The notes beneath the pieces were generated by a model. It saw nothing but the letters and a program-made list of their open reading frames with translations, had not been told where the DNA came from and made no database searches. The translations under genes and the position numbers were made by a program. A stretch of DNA of 64,000 nt from Paraspadella gotoi (lineage: Eukaryota; Chaetognatha): the NCBI GenBank assembly GCA_051294375.1, contig CM119267.1, positions 2,570,190-2,634,189 on the forward strand, in the 5' to 3' direction. Positions 11,124 through 64,000 of this stretch are shown here, one piece after another. Within the stretch, counting starts at the first letter, position 1. Each line of letters starts with the position of its first letter.

Positions 11124-12561
11124 CTTGTAGTATTACGAGAGTTTTTGACAAATCAAAATTTTTTTTTTGTACTAGACATAAAATTATGTTATAAACTGAT
11201 GGAAACTAATTCATTTCCTTGATGATGATTCAAACTGAAAAGAAAGTTAGTTTTTCGTTAGTATTGAGTAACTCACTTTTGATCGTTTAAATCCAGAAAA
11301 AGAAATTAAAACAAAACAAATCTTAAAGAAGTTACGGAGAGTTGGTTTCACGGCGGGCTCCGGCTTCCCACCCCACACGGGGGGGGGTATAGCTCATATC
11401 TCTCTGCGTTGGNNNNNNNNNNNNNNNNNNNNNNNNNNNNNNNNNNNNNNNNNNNNNNNNNNNNNNNNNNNNNNNNNNNNNNNNNNNNNNNNNNNNNNNN
11501 NNNNNNNNNNNNNNNNNNNNNNNNNNNNNNNNNNNNNNNNNNNNNNNNNNNNNNNNNNNNNNNNNNNNNNNNNNNNNNNNNNNNNNNNNNNNNNNNNNNN
11601 NNNNNNNNNNNNNNNNNNNNNNNCATTACAAAACGAATGATAATCAAATTCAAAGTCACAACGGAAAGTTTCGTCGATTTGAAAAAAAANNNNNNNNNNA
11701 AGATTTGGCGAAGATTGTGAAAGGTTTTGGACCGAGTTTTTTTAACTCAACGAAAATTGGTTGATTTAGTCAAGAAAAACTTTTTTTTTTAGTTTCATCG
11801 CGAGAATCTAACGGTAAATCCCAAGAAAAAACGGGAACAAACATTTGTGTTCTGAGATTGAATTTCAATAGAAAAGGGTGAGAAAAAAGAAAGAGAGAGA
11901 GAGAGAGACGGGTTGAAAGAAAAAGAGAGAGAGAGAGACGGGTTGAAAGAAAAAGGGGGAACAAAAAAAAAGAAAAATTAAAGAGAAAAAAGAAAACCGT
12001 GATGGAAAAAGTTTTGAAGAAAGTTTCTGTATATTTCTCGTTCATAATTACTACATTTCGATAATTTTTTCGGACTTCTTCAAAATTAGACAATTCTTAG
12101 CTTCTTGCAAAAGTTTAAACTGTTTATCCGCTGAAAATTCGTTTTTGAATGAAATAAAGAAATGAAATTAAAGTTTATAAACCTACGAAAGAAAAAAATT
12201 ATGAAAAAAGTAAAAAAATATATATACGTCCGTTATGATCAAGAGTTGTATATAATATAGATATTATTAAAATCAATTGATAAATTGACAAATCAGTGTT
12301 CATTTTTACACTAAAATATAAATAAAAGTTATCAATTAGTCGAGTTTCATTGGCAAACAATTTTATTAGTGGAGACTGAAACTCGACCGAGAGAAATACG
12401 ATTAAAAACCATTTTAACGTGAGCTGTAAAATTTACAAACATACTTATATATTTGATCATTTGTTAAAACGTTTTTTCAAACTTTGCAAATCTTGATACA
12501 CTAATTAAAGCATTTCCGATTTTTCGTTCCCACTCAATAGAATTAGAAAATTAGATTTCGT
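11124..12561. other. Spacer between the secreted-protein gene and the GBP gene
   Basis: AT-rich, with gaps 11413-11623 and 11690-11699 and a short GA repeat (11880-11950). It contains the putative promoter of the secreted-protein gene (above 11123) and the 3' flank of the GBP gene. No exon or clear promoter element was recognised. Confidence 0.5.
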
Positions 12562-13114
12562 TTACTTCCTCCTACTCTCCCGCCAATCGGACGCGCAGCA
12601 AAGCCAGCTGCACCAGCTGCAGTTACACATTGACTGCAGGTCGTTCTGCTTCCCGCGAATCCTTTCTTCGATCCCTCGTAACTTCTCCTCCTTGACGAGT
12701 TCCTTGGCCGGTCCTTCGGGCGCCGTCTCGTCGTATCTCTTCAACAATTCGTTCTTGAGATCGACGAGGTCGTCCAATGACCTCGTCTTGCATCGGCAGC
12801 AGCAGCAGTCGACGACGGCGGCGTCCATGTCTCGCCCGAGTTGGTCGCAGAGATCTTCGATGACGTCGAGGGATTGGAGACGCGACTTGTCCCGATTAGA
12901 CTCGGCCTTCTCCTCGAACATCCGTCGACACTCGGTCTCGACGAGATGGCGCTGACGACGACGAGTTTCTTCGTCGCGGATCACGAGCGTCATGGCGTCG
13001 AAGCGGCTCAGAGCGCCCTCCAGCGCCGACGCGTGGCAGGAGGAGAGCCGCGCCTCGGAGCAGGGCAGCTGCAGCTCGAGAAACAAAGTTTTGTAGAGGG
13101 CGAAACTTTCGTCT
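12562..13114 (-). CDS. GBP last exon: helical C-terminal region with cysteine clusters
   Basis: 184 codons including the stop. It starts DESFALYKTLFLELQLPCSE and is rich in E, R, K and D, as expected for the long GBP effector helices. It contains DCCCCRCK mid-way and ends CNCSWCSWLCCASDWRESRRK minus its first residue, before the stop. There is no CaaX prenylation box. A candidate AATAAA lies at 12362-12367, about 195 bases past the stop. Confidence 0.85.
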
Positions 13115-15624
13115 CTGATGAGAAAAGTGGGAAATCGAAGGGTATGTGATTATGTGATTATGTGATTACGTCGTGTGAGAGTGAGTTGAAGTAACTCGGT
13201 TACTAAAATATCTAATGTTACTTTTAAAAATAAATCTCAGAATAAAAATTTCAATAAAAATTTCAATTTCGCTGCAGTGACTTTCTTATCCCGTGTATTT
13301 CCGTCTACTTTAAAAACAAAAGGTAGCGCCAGTAGTCGCTTAGATATAAGGTTCTCTTCCTTTCTTAACCAATGAGCATCCGATTAACGTGAATGGGATA
13401 GTCCGACGGACAGACATACCGACCGACCGACCGAAAAGTGACTTATAGAGTCGCAACTAAAAAAATAACAGAACCTGGCGGATCTGCCGATCTTGTCCAC
13501 TGATGCCTTCCACTTGAGCCCGCAATTGACGCCCGCCGCCTCTTTGTTTACATCGCGCACGTACTCTTCCACGAGTTCGGCGAACATCTTTCCGGTGAGG
13601 AACGCGTGCTGCCCGGTGCACTTGGGACGTACGTGCGAGAGCAGTACGTCTCGTACGGCCGCTACGCCGTCGACGAATTCATGGTTCAACAGTTTCGCGC
13701 TTTCCTTTCGGTTCATATTCTCGATTACGTCTCGACGGTAATGCGGAGGTGGAAGTGTCAACACCTGACATGGAAAGGGATTCAGGGAGATAGATAATCA
13801 ATATACTGTGGTGATATATTCACACCATCTCACGTCTACAAACATTAAGCCAATGCAATTGGCTCAGAGGGGGAACACACAATCCCTAGGCGTTTTGTTC
13901 CATCCAGTCCTAACGACTTGCCTCTGCGTTGGCAAAGCGAGACCGTCCTAGGGTAACCGCGCCAGTGACTGGATGCATCACTGAGGGTCGGAAGGCCCCA
14001 AAGCCATCACTGAGATGTCCCACCCCAATGGGCATCACATAATACAATCATATAAACTACCATTCATGCATTGGGTGAACATATAAAAGCTAATATCTTA
14101 TTAGAAAACTAGGACAGAAAGTAACTTTTAATCTTGCGTTGTATTGATGTTCAAATTATCAAATATGAAATAAATAGTTATTAAATATAATACTTATGTG
14201 AAATATATTAAACTTTTATATTCGTTTTCAAATTTGGTCTAATATAGTAAAACAAGTGATCTGGCAATTTTTCATGAATTCGTGTGAATTGGGCGCTTAT
14301 GGGCCTGTTAATGATTATCTGCCACTTCTAAATCCCTCTCGCAACGCCCCCACAAGTAATGGGATGTACCGGGTTCTGATTGAATCTGGTACCGAAAGAG
14401 CTAAGATGACGGCTTTACTCAATGAGTCAAGGATATATAAATAAGGTGAACTTGATCATTGCGCAATGCCCCGTTACAATATTTTCTTATTCCGTAGATC
14501 TGCCACCTTGAAGTCGTAAAACTCTTCGACCATCTGAAACGCCTCCTTAAACTCAACAAGAAGGTCACTTTTGATGATCCGTTGCAGATAAGATTGCATT
14601 GAGACGACGCGCCCAGCTGAGTCGCGAGGCTGCAACATGTGGTCCCTGATCAGCCAGACGAAAGACGGCATGAAGGCGCAATTCTTCCGTCGTTTGCTGG
14701 CGTGGGATTCTGGCGTGGATGACATAAATATTCAGATATGTTGGGGAAGAAGGAAACGTGTCTGGACTTAATTTCATTTATAATATATAAATAAATAATA
14801 TATATGTATATATATAATTTTTAAAACACTTAACTTAAAACATCGTACGTTTCCTTCTCACCCGTTGACGCTTCCGCGCCTTTGATGCTCTGCGCGAACT
14901 TTCCCATGAAGTGCAACTTCTCAAAGTCGTCCTTGCTCGGCACACCTTGGCTGTTGTAGACGAAGGTGGAGCTTAAAAGGATTGAGAGCGTGCCGATCTT
15001 GTCGTCCCATTCGCTGGTGGAGCTGAGGTCGTCCCCCGAACGTTTCACGGATCCCAATCCCTCCGTATCGAGCAGAAGGACGCGGGCATGACCCGAGAAT
15101 TCCGGCGTCTTGATTCGCATCTTCTTCGCCGTCCGCGCCATCCAAATCCCTTTGGTCTGCGCGTCGGGAGTGTGACCCAATTCGAATTGAACTCCTTTCC
15201 CCAGTTTAGAGAGGATGTAAGATTTGCCGGTTCTCGCCGGGCCGGCGACGCAGATCACGACGAGAGGTTCCTTGATGCGTCGCAGCGTCTCGATAGCTTC
15301 TGGACAGACGACGACGTCTTCGGACGTTGGCGGCGCCGAAGGGTCGCGCCGTAACTCTCCGTCGCGCCAGACGTGAGTCGATGGGTGACAAAGAGGGAGA
15401 ACATTGAGGGCGTGGTCGTCGGGGGGAAGCGGCGCCGGCGGCGTCGTCGATGACGCCGCTTTCTCGCTGGATTTTTCGATGGACAAAAGGGTTTGTAAAG
15501 GATCCGTAACGCGACCGAGGGCAACGCGCAAGGCCGGAGCTGCCGCACCAACGATGTGGTCAACTATGGGCTCGATCCGGTTGTTAGACATCGAAGATCG
15601 AGAAGCGATTGTGAATCGCGTCAT
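12562..15624 (-). CDS. Guanylate-binding-protein (GBP) family large GTPase, complete
   Basis: Four exons, 14862-15624, 14507-14709, 13475-13764 and 12562-13114, join in phase to about 602 residues. That is close to the usual 580-600 for GBPs. Vertebrate GBPs are dynamin-like GTPases that assemble on membranes, often in cell-autonomous immunity; that role is not assured in this organism. Visible motifs are G1 GPARTGKS (residues 128-135), the switch region QTKGIW, G3 LLLDTEGL and, in exon 2, a G4-like FVWLIRD in place of the usual TLRD/TVRD. The start at 15624 gives MTRFTIASRSS; a second Met 11 codons later is equally possible. The first 110 residues are family-poor and low in complexity. The C-terminal exon is helical and charged, with unusual cysteine clusters. 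The junction at 14507 uses a weak GTGGCA donor and is the least certain. Confidence 0.85.
13805..14045 (+). repeat. Interspersed repeat family R2 (GGCGGTATATTCACACC)
   Basis: Shared blocks are GTATATTCACACC..CTCACGTC, CCAGTCCTAACGACTT, GCGTTGGCAAAGCGAGACC, TAACCGCGCCAGTGACTGGA and CACTGAGGGTCGGAAG. Another full copy is at 43352-43545. A copy of the start only is at 35208-35300. All are in the same orientation. Confidence 0.65.
14862..15624 (-). CDS. GBP exon 1: N-terminal extension and G domain
   Basis: Contains the P-loop GPARTGKSYILSKLGKG, then HTPDAQTKGIWMARTAKK and VLLLDTEGLGSVKRSGDD. The region after G3 (LSILLSSTFVYNSQG) matches the membrane-proximal beta strand typical of GBPs and atlastins. 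It ends ACG/G before GTGAGA, and the split glutamate codon is completed in exon 2. Confidence 0.9.
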
Positions 15625-16003
15625 TAGCAGCCAATAGTTGGATTAGTGAGTGATGGAGTAAAATATTTATTTGTAAAGATCAATTAATGAGTGATTGAGA
15701 GAAAGAGGGATAAGAAAAAAAGAGCCGAAATAGCAAGCGAGGTCAAGATATAGAATAGCAAATAGTAGAGCGCGAGAAGGAATAGTGAGCAGCGGAGCAA
15801 AGTAGAATATCCAGCAGTGGAGCAAGAAAATGGAATCTGCAGCGAGCGATAGAGCAAGATAGATTTCAAAATTATGGAAGTAAAATAAAACTGAAGAATG
15901 GAATGCGGTACGAGGGCGACAGAGATGGCGCGATAAGAAAATTCGAATCACGCGACGTGAAAAGTGAATCTTTCGATCACGCGATTATGACGTCGACCAC
16001 GGA

Positions 16004-16034
<31 letters not shown>

Positions 16035-16634
16035 TAAATGACAAAGAAGCGAAAGCATTTCTCTTTTGCGACTTCAACTGTTGGAATGGAAACGTTAAAG
16101 GAGAGAGAGAAAATGAAAGACATAAGTTCTCAATCAAATTCGTACCAATGAACATTCTTTAAATAAGTCGTTTTAGAAAATTACCTTATTAAATTCGAAA
16201 AAAAAAATATAAAAAATATATTTATCATAGTAAAATTTTCAAAGGAGTTTGACCCATTTAATAATATTGTTTTATCAATTTTTCATGGGGAGTTCAAATT
16301 TAAAAAAAAATTATAAAAAAATGTTCAGTGGTCAGAATCAATCAATTAATCATTAATCAATCAATCAATCATTTAATCATAGTCCCCCTATTTGATTTTC
16401 AAATTTGTACCACTCCTTACACAAAATTTCTGCCTACAGCTACACCACAGATACCCACATTCGTCTGACATAAGAATAAAACAAATTAATCATCATCGGA
16501 TACAGTTTTCTTTATTAAATATTATTACTTTAGATCGTTAAGCGATTACAGTCAAGACTATTTCTAAATTCTAAATATAGCTATCGACGTTTATTGTCAT
16601 CTTTTTTGACCGACTTTGTCAAACTTGCGCCTTT
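15625..16634. other. Spacer between the GBP and dynein genes
   Basis: About 1 kb covering the GBP 5' flank (with a CGA array at 16007-16035) and the dynein 3' flank (AT-rich, with polyadenylation-like signals). No TATA or initiator motif could be assigned with confidence. Confidence 0.5.
16590..16595 (-). promoter_or_regulatory. Candidate polyadenylation signal of the dynein gene
   Basis: AATAAA on the minus strand, about 40 bases downstream of the dynein stop codon. Another AATAAA lies near 16511-16516. No direct evidence of the cleavage site is visible. Confidence 0.4.
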
Positions 16635-63456
<46,822 letters not shown>

Positions 63457-64000
63457 CTGGATGGATGAATGAATGAATGAAAGAATGAATGAAAGAATGA
63501 ATGGATGAATGAATGGATGGATGGATGAATGAATAAATGGATGAATGAATGAATGGATGAATGAATGAATGAATGAATGAATGAATGATTGGATGAATGA
63601 TGAAGGTTAAGCGAAGAGATAATAGAATCTCTGGGTCACGCGATCACAAAATTATGACCAATCGGAGGGGCTTGGTCGCAAGAGGTCACACGTGATCTTA
63701 AGCGGTCGCACACGGTCACGACCGAGCGCGACCGGTAGCAGCTGGTCACACGCGGTCACAGTTTTCAGCCAATCAGAGTCGCGGAAATAAGGAAGCTCAA
63801 AAAAAAACTTAATTCTTTTTTTCTTTCTCTTTCTTTCCTTCTTTCTTTCTTTTTTCTTCCTTTTTCTTCTTTCTTTCTTTTTTCCTTTCATTGTTTGTTT
63901 ATTTCTTTGTTTATTTCTTTTTTTTCCCTATTTATTTCTTTTCCTCTTTCTTTCTGTCGTTCTTTCTTTGCCTCTTTCTTTCGTTTTTTCTTTCTTTTTT

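Overview
The window is eukaryotic, almost certainly metazoan, genomic DNA. It has three intron-rich genes, GT-AG splice junctions that preserve reading phase, abundant interspersed repeats, very long CT/GA and CGA/TCG microsatellites, and scaffold gaps (N runs). The proteins are an axonemal dynein heavy chain, a guanylate-binding-protein GTPase and a secreted EGF/discoidin protein. They fit a ciliated animal, perhaps an early-branching or marine invertebrate, but the sequence does not fix the phylum. No bacterial operon, CRISPR array or rRNA gene was seen.

Layout: all three genes lie on the minus strand. (1) About 3.6-11.1 kb: a secreted or membrane protein with a signal peptide, a Ly6-like six-cysteine module, a 13-serine run, EGF-like modules and a discoidin (F5/8 type C) domain. 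It is interrupted by gaps and its 3' end is not visible. (2) 12.56-15.62 kb: a complete four-exon GBP-family large GTPase of about 602 residues. (3) 16.6 kb to beyond 63.4 kb: the 3' two-thirds of an outer-arm dynein heavy chain of the DNAH5/DNAH8 group. It shows the linker, AAA1-AAA6, stalk and C-terminal domain in about 51 exons. The tail (5' end) lies outside the window.

The dynein locus carries several structural anomalies. The AAA1 exon block at 49.4-52.76 kb is present a second time at 52.79-58.8 kb, and that second copy contains a 3-kb non-LTR retroelement. One linker exon (60511-60609) is out of order relative to the protein. Several exons between 52.5 and 62 kb hold small homopolymer indels. 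These features cluster around 25-N gaps and look mostly like error-prone gap filling, although the retroelement may be a real insertion allele.

The remaining DNA is introns and intergenic sequence rich in repeats. It includes tRNA-derived SINE-like families that share 3' bodies, elements with inverted ends enclosing telomere-like TAACCC/TTAGGG arrays, and two minisatellites whose units are reiterated 3' ends of dynein introns. The genes share a strand, but nothing suggests a shared pathway beyond chance adjacency.

Assembly gaps (N): 297-687, 1594-1823, 2220-2487, 3339-3568, 5243-5357, 8133-8329, 8449-8891, 11413-11623, 11690-11699, 30663-30687, 33776-33800, 47685-47705, 50841-50850, 52764-52788 and 60689-60713.
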